Shown: piece by piece, positions 19,655 through 32,031 of the stretch
How the letters are laid out: each line of letters starts with the position of its first letter
Numbering within the stretch: position 1 is the first letter of the stretch
Assembly (NCBI RefSeq): GCF_902459505.1
Contig: NC_047095.1
Coordinates: 115,383,380 to 115,447,379, forward strand
From: Geotrypetes seraphini
Taxonomy: Eukaryota; Chordata; Amphibia; Gymnophiona; Dermophiidae
Length of the DNA stretch: 64,000 nt
Direction: 5' to 3'
Translations under genes and position numbers: made by a program
Notes under the pieces: model-generated
What the model was told of the DNA's origin: nothing
The model's database searches: none
Seen by the model: only the letters and a program-made list of their open reading frames with translations

Positions 19655-19915
19655 TAGAGAATGACACAGTGACAAAATTCATCACCGTTCCCGTCCCCGC
19701 GGATAACCGCGGGAAATAATCCCATGTCATTTTCTAGTGTCTATTTCAACCTCGGTCCTTCTACACCAGCATTCTTCAAAGCAAAGCTTGCGGGTCAGTG
19801 GTTGTGCCCAATTATACTCTGATTCTTCCCTCTCTCCTTAAAGAATGACATGAAGATGGTTTCCAGCGATTATCCGCGGGGACGGTGATGAATTTTATCA
19901 CCGTGTCATTCTCTA
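19655..19915. mobile_element. MITE with about 50-bp terminal inverted repeats
   Basis: 'tagagaatgacac' plus 'attcatcaccgt' and 'ccgcggataa' at the left are mirrored by 'ttatccgcggggacggtgat' plus 'gtgtcattctcta' at the right. Flanks 'ctaaggac' and 'ccaagaac' match 6 of 8. hAT-like by flank length; non-coding. Confidence 0.75.
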
Positions 19916-19946
19916 CCAAGAACCTTAGATGTCTTCTCCACATTTA

Positions 19947-20083
19947 GGGCTCCTTTTACAAAGCCACGCTAGCGGTTTAACATGCATAATAGCGGTAGTT
20001 TTTCGGCCAGCGCAGGGGTTAGCACATGATTAAAAGTCACACGTGCTAAAGCCGCTAATGCGGATTCATAAAAGGAGACCTTA
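19947..20083. mobile_element. Short palindromic MITE
   Basis: 'gggctccttttacaaagcca' and 'cgctagcggttt' mirror 'aaagccgctaatgcgg' plus 'ataaaaggagacctt'. This is an interspersed family; a similar end ('ggggtccttttattaaggca') appears at 61580. Confidence 0.7.
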
Positions 20084-20284
20084 GTGTCACACCAAAGGAT
20101 AGGGTTAGGATCATGGGTGCTGTGTGGCAGTGTAGAACCAAAGCTTGGTTTTTGGTGGTGTTTAGTTTTAGTTTGCTGGAGAATGTGAGAGTAAACAAAA
20201 TGATTCGATCAAGGTGATTGACTATTAGAGACATTTCTGAGTATCTGAACACAGTTCCGTTCAACACATTTTAACATTTTTGAA

Positions 20285-20653
20285 CAAGAAAATGACCAGA
20301 GAACTGGGCAAACATTTTCATCCTCCATCATGACAATGCTCCTCCGTGTCACACACTGCTTCCGGTACGGCAATTTTTGTTAAATAAAAACATTATGTGT
20401 GTCCTCATCCACTGGATCTGGCACCATGCGACTTATGGCTCTTCCACAAAGTCAAAATGAACAGTTTTGTCCAAGCTTAGCATTTAATTGATTCAGGACA
20501 GCAAGGCAGCCATAACAGTGCAACTAAAGACACTGACAAAAGAGGACTTCCAGAACTGCTTCAGAAAGTGGCAAGAATTATGGGATAAGTATGTTCAAAG
20601 AGAGGGGGGGAGTATTTTGAGGGGGATTAATGGCAATGTGCCTTTTACTGCAA
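20285..20653 (+). mobile_element. Mariner transposase fragment, left part of a split copy
   Basis: The plus strand reads as a broken mariner transposase C-terminal half. The last open stretch (20488-20676) encodes 'KAAITVQLKTLTKEDFQNCF' and 'KWQELWDKYVQREGG'. Its 3' flank ends 'ttactgcaa' at DIRS copy 1. After that element, 'tgtttttatttaaacattca' (27340 on) looks like the mariner 3' end. Confidence 0.75.
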
Positions 20654-20904
20654 TAAAGCACAGTTACTTACCGTAACAGGTGTTATCCAGGGACAGCAGG
20701 CAGATATTCTTGACTGATGGGTGACGGCACCGACGGAGTCCCGGTAAGGACAATTTTAGAGTGATTGCACTCTAAGAACTTTAGAAAGTTCTAGCTCGGC
20801 CGCACCGCGCACGCGTGAGTGCCTTCCCGCCCGACAGAGGCGCGCGGTCCCTCAGTTAGTATAAGCCAGCTAAGAAGCCAACCCGGGGAAGTGGGTGGGA
20901 CGCA

Positions 20905-20999
20905 AGAATATCTGCCTGCTGTCCCTGGATAACACCTGTTACGGTAAGTAACTGTGCTTTATCCCAGGACAAGCAGGCAGCATATTCTTGACTGATGGG
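20905..20999. repeat. DIRS copy 1 internal complementary region
   Basis: Reads as the reverse complement of the element's left extreme ('cctggataacacctgttacg', 'gtaagtaactgtgcttt') followed directly by that of its right extreme ('atcccaggacaagcaggcag'). This is the complement of a circle junction, the DIRS hallmark used in rebuilding the ends during replication. Confidence 0.9.
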
Positions 21000-23632
21000 T
21001 GACCTCCAAGCTAACAAAAAGAGGGATGGAGGGAAGGTTGGCCATTATGAAAACAAATTTTGCAAAACAGATTGGCCGAAGTGTCCATCCCGTCTGGAGA
21101 ATGCATCCAGACAATAATGAGATGTAAAAGTGTGAACTGAGGACCAAGTAGCAGCTTTGCAGATTTCCTCAATAGGAGTGGAACGGAGGAAAGCTACAGA
21201 TGCTGCCATAGCTCTGACTCTATGGGCCGTGACAGAACCTTCCAGTGTCAGTCCGGTCTGAGCATAACAGAATGAAATGCACGCTGCTAGCCAATTAGAC
21301 AACGTACGTTTAGAAACAGGACGTCCCATTTTATTCGGATCAAAGGACAGAAAAAGTTGAGGAACTGATCTGTGGGGTTTTGTACGCTCGAGATAGTAAG
21401 CTAGAGCCCGTTTACAATCCAAAGTATGCAGAGCTTGTTCCCCAGAATGAGAATGAGGTTTTGGAAAGAAAACCGGCAGAACAATGGATTGGTTGAGATG
21501 GAATTCAGAGACAACCTTAGGGAGAAACTTTGGATGTGTACGCAAAACCACCTTGTCATGGTGGAAAACCGTAAAAGGTGGATCTGCGACCAGTGCATGA
21601 AGCTCACTGACCCTCCTGGCAGAGGTAAGAGCAATAAGGAAAAGCACTTTCCAAGTGAGAAACTTGAAAGGAGATGTAGCCAATGGTTCAAATGGAGGCT
21701 TCATCAAGGCGGAAAGAACCACATTGAGATCCCAGAGAACAGGAGGGGCTTTAAGAGGTGGTTTCACATTGAAAAGCCCACGCATGAACCTGGATACCAG
21801 GGGATGAGCTGAAAGAAGTTTTCCATGGACTGGCTCATGAAAAGCTGCAATGGCACTGAGGTGGACTCTGATGGAAGAGGACTTAAGGCCAGAGTCAGAC
21901 AAAGAAAGTAAATAATCCAACAACGTCTCCACTGCCAGGGAAGTGGGATCAAGATGATGAAGAAGACACCAGGAAGAAAATCTCATCCACTTTTGATGGT
22001 AACATTGCAGAGTGGCTGGTTTCCTGGAGGCATCCAGAATGGAACGAACGGGCTGCGACAAAAGAGTATCAGTCGAAGTCAGCCCGAGAGATACCAAGCT
22101 GTCAGGTGTAGAGACTGGAGGTTGGGATGTAGAAGGGTTTCCTGCTGTTGCGTAAGCAGAGATGGAAACAGAGGAAGAAGAAAAGGTTCCCTGGAACTGA
22201 GTTGAAGTAGAAGGGAGAACCAATGTTGCCTGGGCCACCTCGGAGCAATTAGAATCATGGTGGCTCGTTCCCTCTTGAGCTTGAACAAGGTTCTCAACAT
22301 GAGAGGTAGCGGAGGGAAGGCGTACAGGAACAGATTCGACCAGTCGAGGAGAAAAGCATCTGCTGCTAGACGGTGCGGAGAGTAAAGTCTGGAGCAGAAT
22401 AGGGGCAGCTGATGATTGTGAGGAGCTGCAAAGAGGTCTATCTGAGGAGTGCCCCATTGAGTGAAGATAGACTGCAGAGTTACAGGATCGAGTGTCCACT
22501 CGTGAGGTTGGAGAATTCTGCTGAGTTTGTCCGCTAACGAATTCTGTTTTCCCTGAATGTAGATAGCTTTCAGGAAGAGATGGTGATCTATGGCCCAAGT
22601 CCAGATCTTCTGGGCTTCCTGGCATAAAAGGCGAGAGCCTGTCCCACCCTGTTTGTTGATGTAGTACATCGCAACCTGATTGTCTGTGCACAACAGAAGG
22701 ACCTGAGGAAAGAGAAGATGTTGGAAGGCCTTGAGGGCATAAAACATCGCTCTGAGTTCCAGGAAATTGATTTGATGCTTCCTTTCCTGGGCTGTCCAAA
22801 AACCTTGAGTCTGGAACTCGTTCAAGTGAGCTCCCCATGCATACAGAGAGGCGTCGGTGGTGATGACTAGTTGATGAGGAGGCTGATGGAACAGAAGACC
22901 TCTGGATAGATTTGAGGATACCAACCACCATTGAAGAGACTGACGAAGAGATAATGTCACAGATATGTGTCGTGAGCAAGGATCCGACGCTTGGGACCAC
23001 TGAGTAGCCAGGGTCCATTGAGGAGTGCGCAGGTGAAGACGTGCGTGAGGTGTGACATGAACTGTGGATGCCATGTGCCCCAAGAGTACCATCATCTGTC
23101 TGGCTGAGATGGAAGGTAGTGAAAGCACCTGCTGACATAGAAACTGAAGGGTCTGAAGACGATTGGATGGTAGGAAAGCTCTCATTTGGAGTGTATCTAG
23201 GATCGCTCCAATGAATTGAAGTCTTTGAGTGGGGATGATATGAGATTTGGGTAGATTGATCTCGAACCCCAGAATTTGTAGAAACTGGATGGTTTGGTTG
23301 GTGGCCAGGAGAACTGCTTGAGCGGATGTGGCTTTGATCAACCAGTCGTCCAGGTAAGGGAATACATGAAGGTGGTGAGAGCGTAGAAATGCCGCTACCA
23401 CAATGAGACATTTGGTGAATACCCTTGGAGATGAGGCTAGACCGAAGGGCAGTACCTTGTATTGGTAATGACAATGATTGATCATGAATCGGAGATATGG
23501 TCTTGAGGTTACATTGATCGGTATGTGAGTGTAAGCCTCTTTGAGATCGAGGGAGCATAGCCAGTCGTTTTGATTTAGAAGGGGATACAGGATGGCTAAA
23601 GAAAGCATCTTGAATTTTTCTTTTACCAAATG

Positions 23633-24610
23633 TTTTGGGCCCAATCCTATTCAACATCTTTATAAGAGACTTGGCAGAAGGGCTTCGAGGTAAAATAACA
23701 TTATTCGCCGCTGACGCCAAACTGAGTAATGTAGTGGGCAAATGCACAACAGACGAAGATTCAATGCCTGACAACATGATGCACGACCTACTCCTACTGG
23801 AGCGATGGTCTAGGACATGGCAACTCAACTTCAATGCCAAAAAATGCAAAGTTATGCACCTGGGCAGCCAGAATCCATGCAAGTCTTATACCCTTAATGG
23901 CGAGATCCTAGCAAAAACGGTAGCAGAACGAGACTTGGGGGTAATCGTCAGTGAGGACATGAAGTCTGCCAATCAAGTGGAGCAGGCTTCGTCCAAGGCA
24001 AGACAAATCATGGGCTGCATACGAAGGGGTTTCGTCAGTCGTAAGGCGGAAGTCATTATGCCATTGTATAGATCCATGGTGAGGCCCCACCTGGAATACT
24101 GTGTGCAATTCTGGAGGCCGCATTATCGCAAGGATGTGCTGAGACTGGAGTCGGTGCAAAGAATGGCCACCCGGATGGTCTCGGGACTCAAGGATCTACC
24201 ATACGAAAAACGGCTTGACAAATTACAGCTATACTCGCTCGAGGAGCGCAGAGAGAGGGGAGACATGATTGAGACGTTCAAGTATCTTACGGGCCGCATC
24301 GAGGCGGAGGAAGATATCTTCTTTTTCAAGGGTCCCACGACAACAAGAGGGCATCCGTTGAAAATCAGGGGCGGGAAACTACGAGGTGACACCAGGAAAT
24401 TCTTTTTCACTGAAAGAGTGGTTGATCGTTGGAATAGTCTTCCACTGCAGGTGATTGAGGCCAGCAGCGTGCCTGATTTTAAGGCCAAATGGGATCGGCA
24501 CATGGGATCTATTCACAGGGCAAAGGTAGGGGAGGGACATTAAGGTGGGCAGACTAGATGGGCCGTGGGCCCTTATCTGCCGTCTATTTCTATGTTTCTA
24601 TGTTTCTATG
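23633..24610 (+). mobile_element. CR1 LINE 3' third, inserted in DIRS copy 1
   Basis: The open frame 23635-24543 is CR1 pol from just after the motif-B region: 'LGPILFNIFIRDLAEG', 'LFAADAKLSN' (catalytic FADDTK altered to FAADAK), 'FNAKKCKVMHLG', 'LGVIVSEDMK', 'VRPHLEYCVQFW' and 'TRKFFFTERVVDRWNSLP'. A short UTR follows ('gggcagactagatgggcc') with 'tttctatg' repeats at the 3' end. It is 5'-truncated, and its coding part has no stop. It is younger than the DIRS copy it splits, and of a different CR1 subfamily from 1273-1837. Confidence 0.92.
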
Positions 24611-27339
24611 AGATCGCGAAGATCTAGGATGGGTCTGAGATCTCCTGTTTTTTTGGGGACTAGAAAATAACGGGAGTAGAATCCCTGCCCCTTTTGATCT
24701 AGAGGAACTTCTTCTATAGCGTTCAGAAGGAGGAGGGATTGGACCTCCTGAATAAGGAGGGCCGATTGACTGTTCAAAGCAGACTCTTTTGGCAGGCTTT
24801 GAGGTGGAAGAGTCTGAAAGTTGAGAGAGTAGCCGTGGTGGATGATGTTGAGGACCCATTGGTCCGACGTGATTACTTCCCACCGGCTGAGGAACAGAGA
24901 AAGTCGACCTCCTATAGGCTGAGGCAGGAGAGCAGGAATAGGGATACTGGCTATACTGTGGAGAATGAAGTCAAAAGGGCTGTGACTTCTGCTGAGGAGG
25001 TTGTTTCACAGATTGTTGTTGCTGCTGCTGTCTGGGAGGCTGACGTTGTTGTTGCCTCTGACGCCTGGGTTGCTGAGCAGTGGTGGTTAATGGACGAGCT
25101 GTGAAGCGGCGTTGATAGGCCGACTGCTGTCTATATGGTTTTGGTGGAGGAGGCTTCTTTTTATTTTTAAGCAGGGTATCCCAGCGCGTCTCATGAGCCG
25201 AGAGCTTTTGTGTGGTTGAGTCCATGGAATCCCCAAAGAGCTCATCCCCTAGGCACGGGGCGTTGGCTAACCGATCTTGATGGTTAACATCAAGCTCGGA
25301 TACCCGAAGCCAGGCCAAACGGCGCATAGCCACCGACATTGCTGTCGCTCTGGATGTAAGTTCAAAGGTGTCATATATGGATCTAACCATAAACTTACGC
25401 AGTTGGAAAAGAGACGACAAGCAGGTGTGAAAAGAGGAATGCTTTCGTGAAGGAAGATATTTTTCGAAAGAAGCCATGGTGGTAAGGAGATGCTTTAAAT
25501 AAAAAGAAAAATGAAAAGCATAATTACTAGCCCTATTTGCTAACATAGCATTTTGGTAGAGCCTCTTACCAAATTTATCCATGGCCCTTCCTTCTCTGCC
25601 AGGAGGGACAGATGCATATACACTGGCTCCTGAAGTCTTTTTAAGGGTGGACTCGACAAATAATGATTCGTGTGGAAGTTGAGGTTTGTCGAACCCAGGA
25701 ATGGGAATTACTTTATATAGAGAATCCAGTTTACGTGGGGCCCCTGGGACAGTTAAAGGAGTCTCTAAATTCTTATAGAAAGTTTCCCTCAAGATGTCAT
25801 GAAGGGGAAGTTTCAAAAATTCCTTTGGAGGCTGATCAAAATCAAGGGCATCCAAAAAAGCTTTAGACTTTTTGGATTCAGCCTCCAAAGGAATGGACAA
25901 GGATTCACACATCTCTTTCAAAAAACAGGAGAAAGAGGAAGTGACCTGTTTGGAGGATGGGTCAGGGACAGCCGAGTCCTCCTCCTCTGAGGAACATTCG
26001 CCTTCAGAAAGAAAGGGTTCCTCTGAGTCCCCCCACAGATCAGGATCCCTGACATGGGAAGCATGGTCCTGAGACTCCGGTGTCGACGTTTGAATGTGTC
26101 GGGTTTTGCGCACCGACTTACCCGACCTCATCGATACCGAGTCAGGAGATGTTATCGGTCGCACCGGTGCCGAAGTCTGTACCGATTGATGGTGAGCTCT
26201 CGGCTCCGGTGCAAGAACTGGCATCGATACCGATGAGGATAGGTGAAGCGGTACCGAAACAGTGGAAGCGGGTAATACGGGTTCCACAATCGGTATCGAT
26301 ATGGGTTGTTCCACAACCGGTACCGATAGCTCGGTGCGGGCCGGCACCGGAAGGTTCGGTGTCATGATAGCAGGAAGGAGTCTTTCTAATTGCTCAAGCT
26401 GCACCTGAAGGATGGCCGTAATGCGGTCATCGAGGGATGGCACCGGTACCGCTTTTTTCTTCTGCGGTACCTGCGGTGCCGCTCGACGCCCCGGAGATGA
26501 GGAGCCCGATGTCGAGGGACTCACCTCTATAGGGGCGGAGCGCTTCCGCTAGCGTCTTACAGGCGGCAGGATTGGACTCACTGCACTCGAGGCCGGAAGA
26601 CGTTCCAGCGGGGAAGGCTTCTTAGCCGGCTTACCTGACTGTTGAGATGCCGGTGTGGAATCACGCGGCGTCGAAGACGAGGGTGCCGACTGAATCGGTG
26701 CCGAAGCCGGAGTCGAAGGAACGGGGTCGGATATCTCGGTACCGAACAGTAATCGCTGTTGTATCTGGCGATTTTTTAATGTCCGTTTTTTTTAGAGTAG
26801 CACAGCGGGTGCAAGTAGAGGCCTGATGCTCAGGACCCAAACACTGTAAACACCAGTTGTGTGGGTCCGTGAGAGATATAGGCCTAGCACACCGCTGGCA
26901 CTTTTTAAAACCCGGTTGAGGGGGCATGAAAGGAAAAACGGCTTCCGCCAAATCGAAGGCCGAGGCTTCGATGGTGGCAGAAGGCCCCGCCGGGGAAAAT
27001 CAAATTAAGAAAAGGAAAAAATATTTTTTTTTTTTAACAAAAGAAAAAAAGAAACGAAATAAGGCCAAAGCCAAAAAGTTTACGCGAGCGGGAAGGCAAT
27101 AGAAAAAAAGTTTCAACAGCCGTTGAAAAAAACGCGTCTTCTTAGCTCCGCGGAAACTAAGAAACTGAGGGACCGCGCGCCTCTGTCGGGCGGGAAGGCA
27201 CTCGCGCGTGCGCGGTGCGGCCGAGCTAGAACTTTCTAAAGTTCTTAGAGTGCAATCACTCTGAAATTGTCCGTACCGGGGCTCCGTCGGTGCCGTCACC
27301 CATCAGTCAAGAATATGCTGCCTGCTTGTCCTGGGATAA

Positions 27340-27377
27340 TGTTTTTATTTAAACATTCACTGTATTTTTCATCACAC

Positions 27378-27378
<1 letters not shown>
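27340..27378 (+). mobile_element. Mariner relic, right part of the split copy
   Basis: 'tgtttttatttaaacattca' just beyond DIRS copy 1 fits the 3' UTR/terminus of the mariner piece 20285-20653. Confidence 0.45.

Positions 27379-27452
<74 letters not shown>
27379..27452. repeat. (TA)n microsatellite
   Basis: About 36 uninterrupted AT dinucleotides. The frame through it is fortuitous. Confidence 0.95.
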
Positions 27453-27454
<2 letters not shown>

Positions 27455-28904
27455 TCATTTTCTTTCCCAAAACAATCTTTGCAAAATAATACTTATTTCA
27501 CTTTTCCATTAGTAAAGGAATGCAAGTATAAAAGATATGTAACCAAACTACTTTCCTACCAAATGGGAGCCTTTAATCCGACTGTTAATTTCACTAACAT
27601 TCTCTTGCATGCATTTTAGATTAATGAAAGCTTATTTATTTATTTAGTAAATTTGGAAAATACATGTATTGATTATTGTATTGATTGTAAATTCAACAGT
27701 TAATGCGCAGGTTTTATCTTTTGTAAATCGTACAGGACTGTGAGGCATCTGCAATTTATAAATAAAGTTTTATATTATGTTATATACATATTAGAGATAG
27801 AAATATATATTATCTTTTTATATACACAATACACCTCCCTCCTCTCCCCCCACAAAGATTACACGCTGGTTGTCATCAGGTGAAGCTTTATTTTTTTCAC
27901 AAGCCAAGATGAGAGAAAGTCTTTATAGCTATTGGCAAGAGGGGAGCCCAGGTCAACTGTGCCAAACCCATGATTGAATAGTTAAAACAGCATGATTGAA
28001 AAAGGTCCCATACCATATAACAACTGTCAACTGGAACCTGTTGCTACCAAAACAGACTACAATTAAAAATTGGTTAGCGGGAAGCAAAATTTAATAATTC
28101 AAGGCTTTCAAAGTCTCAAGCTGCCTGAGCAAAATCTCTCCCCTCAAGGCAGGGAGGAACACCTCCAATTTCAACTTTTTAAATAAATCCCCCAGGTAGT
28201 CGATTTGGTTTTAGACAGCCGAGGGGAGGTGGCCTGCCAATGTCGGGATGTCAGTCGCTTCTGTAGCCAATGCTTTTAAAGAGTAAATAAACAGCACGGC
28301 CTGGAAGACCAATGAGAATCAATAGCAAGCCCCATCCCCGCTGCACTGCCTCATAATTGGTCACCATTCCTATGCAGAGAAGCTAGCAGCCAATGAAAGC
28401 AGCAGAAATTTTAATAGTGTTTCAATTTCAGGTTTCTTTTCAAGGAATAGTTTTGGCCAAGCTTGGCATTTGAAAGTTTTTTTTTGTACCTTTTTGGTTT
28501 TCATGCAGCCACTTTCCCGCCGTCACTTATCTATAGCATAAAATATATATGGATGGGGACAGTGGCTGTAAAAGAAAACTGTAGCAACTTTGCAAGAAGT
28601 GCAGTAATTTCACAAATGGAGAATGTGAGAGGGGCTAAAGTTCCTTAGGGACCATGCAGACTCCCTTTCTACTATAAAACTACATTTCATACGTTACCTC
28701 ATGTTTTGCCTTGTCTTTTCTATGTGCGCCCCCTCTCCTTTCTACAACAAAACATATCACAATGTTGCACCTGAAACTCATCTCACAGCCTTCTATTACA
28801 GAACCTCCTTGCTACAGAAAAGGCTTGGTTTTTTTGTGCATTTAACTATACCTTTGAGGTATCTAAAGTTCACCCTCATATCCCTTCTCTCTGCTCCACT
28901 CTAG
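27453..28904. other. No feature recognised
   Basis: AT-rich sequence without recognisable coding or repeat ends. Confidence 0.4.
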
Positions 28905-29324
28905 GGCAGGGGTTCTAAACCCACTCTTCAGGCACGATAAGCTAGTCTGCTTGTCGAGATATCCACCCTATGCAGCTCTATTTCATACCTATTCTTTATT
29001 ATGGATAGCCCGCAACCCCAAATCACTAGCTGATTTCCAAGTTGTTCTAGGCTCAAATGTACATACTCTGTTCCGTCAATCTCATTTCATAGGATTTTTG
29101 GTGCAAATTCATTACCATTTTGGCATCTCGTACATGGACTACTTCCACAGTATCAGATGTGGGCTCCTGTTGCCCTCCAAAAGAATCCACAGTTAGATAT
29201 AATGGACCCCGTCACCTAAAACTACTAAGGTCAACATAATGTCCTCATGCAGCTCCAAAGATGCAAAGTTATCCAGTTTCAGAAGGGAGATTTTGGCCCC
29301 GTCCTGAATTCCTCACATCTCTTT
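28905..29324. other. MITE scrap and unassigned sequence
   Basis: 'ggcaggggttctaaaccc', 'cttcaggcacgataag' and 'gatatccaccctatg' resemble the start of a palindromic MITE whose other arm is not seen. The remainder is unassigned. Confidence 0.35.
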
Positions 29325-29507
29325 CCCCGACACATTATTAGTGCTGCAACAGCAATTTCAAGACAACGTTGGACAAGTTCATACTACACTGACGAGACTG
29401 GACTCATCTGCAGCATTGGTCTTGACCTTGGGGCCACCGCGTGAGCGGACTGCTGGGCAGGATGGACCATTGGTCTGACCCAGCAGCGGCAATTCTTATG
29501 TTCTTAT
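29325..29507 (+). mobile_element. CR1 LINE 3' end
   Basis: 'caatttcaagacaacgttgg' (degraded 'FK..LD') followed by 'gagcggactgctgggcagga', 'ccattggtctgacccagc' and 'ttcttatgttcttatg'. Confidence 0.8.
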
Positions 29508-31287
29508 GTAGAAGCAGAGACTTGCTTTGGGGTGTACATTCAAAGTCAGGATGGCCAAATATCTCTCTCCTGGAATGGGGTAACTTGACAGCTCAGCATT
29601 TGCCCAGTACTCTTGGATGCAGGCATCACCAAGCATGGCAAAGGCTGGGGTTGGTGAATGTAATAGTATCATCAGCAACATCAGAGTTAACCTAGACCAC
29701 ACTTGTCCAACTTTTTTCTATCAGGGGCCTTATTATATATTCTATAACATTCAGAAAGTCTAAAACACACATGCACATGTGTACACACACACACGCTCTG
29801 TCATATATCCCTCCACACCCCCACCCAGGCTTCACTCAGTCTTTCTCCTCACTTGGCTTCAGCTGCAGAAAAAAACAGGGGAATTCCTGTTTCCTTGCAA
29901 GCTTAAGGCACATGGTAGCGGAAGTTTGGGTTGGTCTCTCAAGACTTGAAATCGCAGGTCCAATCTGAATTTCCAGCACCACATGACTTAAGCTTGCAGA
30001 AAGCCAAGTTATGGAGGGGAAGCAGGAATCCTGCTGTTTGCACAAGAATTGCTGAGCTTCCAAGGGCCATGTAGAGGCACTTGGTGGGACGAGCGCTGGG
30101 CCTCAAATTCTAGGTTAGACAAGCCTCACCTAGACCAACTGAGTACACTATGACACAGTTCCATTCATAGCCACACTCAAAAATGCATAAGATTTCCCCA
30201 TTTTTAACAAATTCAGGGGTGTCGCTGCTAGCAAGGGATGTATTTGAGAGACAGACTATACAGTATATAGAGGAAACTGCAGAGGTTCCCAAAATGAGAC
30301 AGACAAAACTCACGACAGACGAATTTATAAAGCACAGAGCTTGATCTAGCAGAAGAAAAACCCAACACACACACATAGAACACGTACAGAAATATTACAC
30401 ACAAAAAAAACATTCGGTTTTCAAATTCATTTCTATGTCCATTTCATGCTCCATGTCTCTGAAAACAACAACAACAAAAAAAAAAAGAGAGAGACAGTGC
30501 ACAAGAGGGAATTAATGTCTGTAGCACCCCATATTCACACAAAAGTTCTCTATAAATTAGGAATCCAGGAAAAGGAGAACATAGACAATACGCTTTGAAA
30601 GCCGAGCATTATTCTGCTCCGAGGAAAAGGGGCAATGAAATGTAGCCATGCCCCCCAACTCTCTGCTCCTCAGCTGTAATTATCAATGCAATTCTAGCCT
30701 CCACCGTCGACTCTATATTTGCCCTATAGATCTGGGCAGTGGTGTCGGCCTGCCATGGAGCATGTGCTCTGTTGCAAGGGATGTGCATGTTCATATTTCC
30801 TCTTAGCATATGCCAATACTTTTGAGCACACACTAAAATAAAACCAAAGCAACTATTCTCTGCAAGTAAGCATGTGGGCACTATATGAATTGAAAGGAGC
30901 ATATCATTTCTATGTAGACAGACTGTATGGCAGGTATATATTTCCGACACCCTGTGCACAATGCAGGTATTGCAGAGGAATGTATATACACCCTGTGGAC
31001 ACAGTGTATATTGCAGGGGGTACTAAACATTTCCTGGTCACTGCACCTAGAATCACAGGCCTACATCCTAATATCACTGTTTCTTAACTGAATCTTTTTG
31101 CCCTTAAATCCCAAGCAGGCAAGAGAGAAGGCAACAACCACAGCAGCAATGGCAGAAGTTTCAACATGGAGGAGGGGCAGGTGTCTTTCCATAGTCCAGC
31201 TGTCCTCCTGCAGGGGGCCGGACAAGAGGGAGCAGGGGATAATAAAAGCTGTGCAGATTTTAGCCCCTATGCAGGGGAGATTCGAGG
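29508..31287. other. No gene recognised; probable 3' flank/UTR of the TRIM gene
   Basis: It lies immediately downstream (minus strand) of the TRIM stop codon, so the proximal part is probably 3' UTR. I see no convincing AATAAA close to the stop. There is an 'acacac' tract near 29781 and a poly-A tract near 30476. Confidence 0.4.
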
Positions 31288-31814
31288 TCAGTGGCAAAGG
31301 ATGGTCAGAGTTTCAGTTGACCAGACCCAGAAGAGAGGGTAGATATTCTCACGGAAGAGCTGGCTGAAGGTGTAGATGTGAGCCATGGTATCTGCATTGT
31401 AGAAGGACAGCTGGCCACCCTCATAATCCAAGTATACCCCAATCTTCCTGGGGCTCAGCTTGGGTGACAGGAAGGTTCGCTCAGGAAAGGTGAGGGCTTG
31501 ATAACGGTCCTCAAAGAGGCCCCTGATCAGGCGGACGGCCCAGATTCCTTCTTTGGGGGTCAGGCTGATGAGGCCTTTCTTGCTGACCGATTCACGGGCC
31601 GCCCCCACAACCCAGTGGCCCCCATCGCCCACTTCCACCTCCCAGTAGTGGCGGCCAGAGGAAAACCCCTCACAGCCCAAGACACAGGGGTCGGTGTCAA
31701 AGCGCTCCGGGTTATCTGGGAGGTCCTGTTTCCCTTCTCCGCGTTTCACACTGCGCCTGTCATCTGAAAGGATCAGGCATGGATTGGCAGTCCTTGGGTC
31801 CAGGGTCACATCAG
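31288..31814 (-). CDS. TRIM-family protein, last exon: PRY-SPRY (B30.2) domain
   Basis: The acceptor 'ctttgcag' precedes the exon at 31814. The intron is phase 1, and the spliced junction reads A-D-V-T-L-D-P, the standard TRIM PRY start. The PRY part shows 'DVTLDPRTANPCLILSDD'. The SPRY part shows 'DTDPCVLGCEGFSSGRHYWE', 'WEVEVGD', 'KIGVYLDYEGGQLSFYNAD' and 'IYPLFWVWST', ending 'LTILCH' and stop. All core B30.2 motifs are present and the 174-codon frame is intact. In TRIM E3 ligases this domain binds the target protein. The sequence resembles the TRIM39/TRIM7/TRIM27 group of class IV TRIMs; orthology cannot be fixed by eye. Confidence 0.93.
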
Positions 31815-31969
31815 CTGCAAAGAGCGAGAAAGAGGAAAAAGGTGCCTACATTGGAGCAGATGATAAATCAGAATTTACAACTGCACCTTCCCTCCAGAAA
31901 TGATCCCAAAGCGCTCACTTTTCAAAAAACTGTGTACACAAATGTAAAAAGGTTATGTATGAATTCCTT

Positions 31970-32031
31970 AACCTTTCGGATGGGCAGACTGGATGGGCCA
32001 TTTGGCCTTTATCTGCCATCATGTTTCTACC
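31970..32031 (+). mobile_element. CR1 3' tail scrap in a TRIM intron
   Basis: 'gatgggcagactggatgggc' and 'tttatctgccatcatgtttc' form the CR1 terminal UTR. The rest of the 555-bp intron (31815-32369) shows only pyrimidine-rich sequence. Confidence 0.7.

Larger units (their letters stand above)
19446..20284 (-). mobile_element. L2-like LINE RT fragment hosting two MITEs
   Basis: The minus strand gives 'SSKLKLNTTKNQALVLH' near 20170, in L2 the region after the catalytic YADD. It then gives 'LRILLDSTLSYESQI' near 19630. The two parts are separated by the MITEs at 19655-19915 and 19947-20083. Degraded. Confidence 0.65.
20654..27339 (-). mobile_element. DIRS-family tyrosine-recombinase retrotransposon, copy 1
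   Basis: A 6.7-kb fossil with DIRS architecture. Inverted terminal repeats lie at about 20657-20880 and 27130-27339. The internal complementary region is at 20905-20999. On the minus strand it has a gag-like frame (about 24971-26951), RT/RNase H (about 22079-24900) and a tyrosine recombinase (about 21045-22100). TAA is present at both edges (20654-20656, 27337-27339). A CR1 is inserted at 23633-24610, and the element sits in a mariner relic. Apart from the CR1 it carries a few breaks; moderately young. Confidence 0.92.

Noticed and set aside
21045-23882. A 945-codon minus-strand frame as one protein
   Set aside because: It runs through antisense CR1 sequence and the overlapping RT region; only its C-terminal part is a recognisable DIRS recombinase. 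Not a single gene.
27267-27512. 81-codon frame with repeated Tyr-Ile
   Set aside because: Translation of the (TA)n microsatellite.
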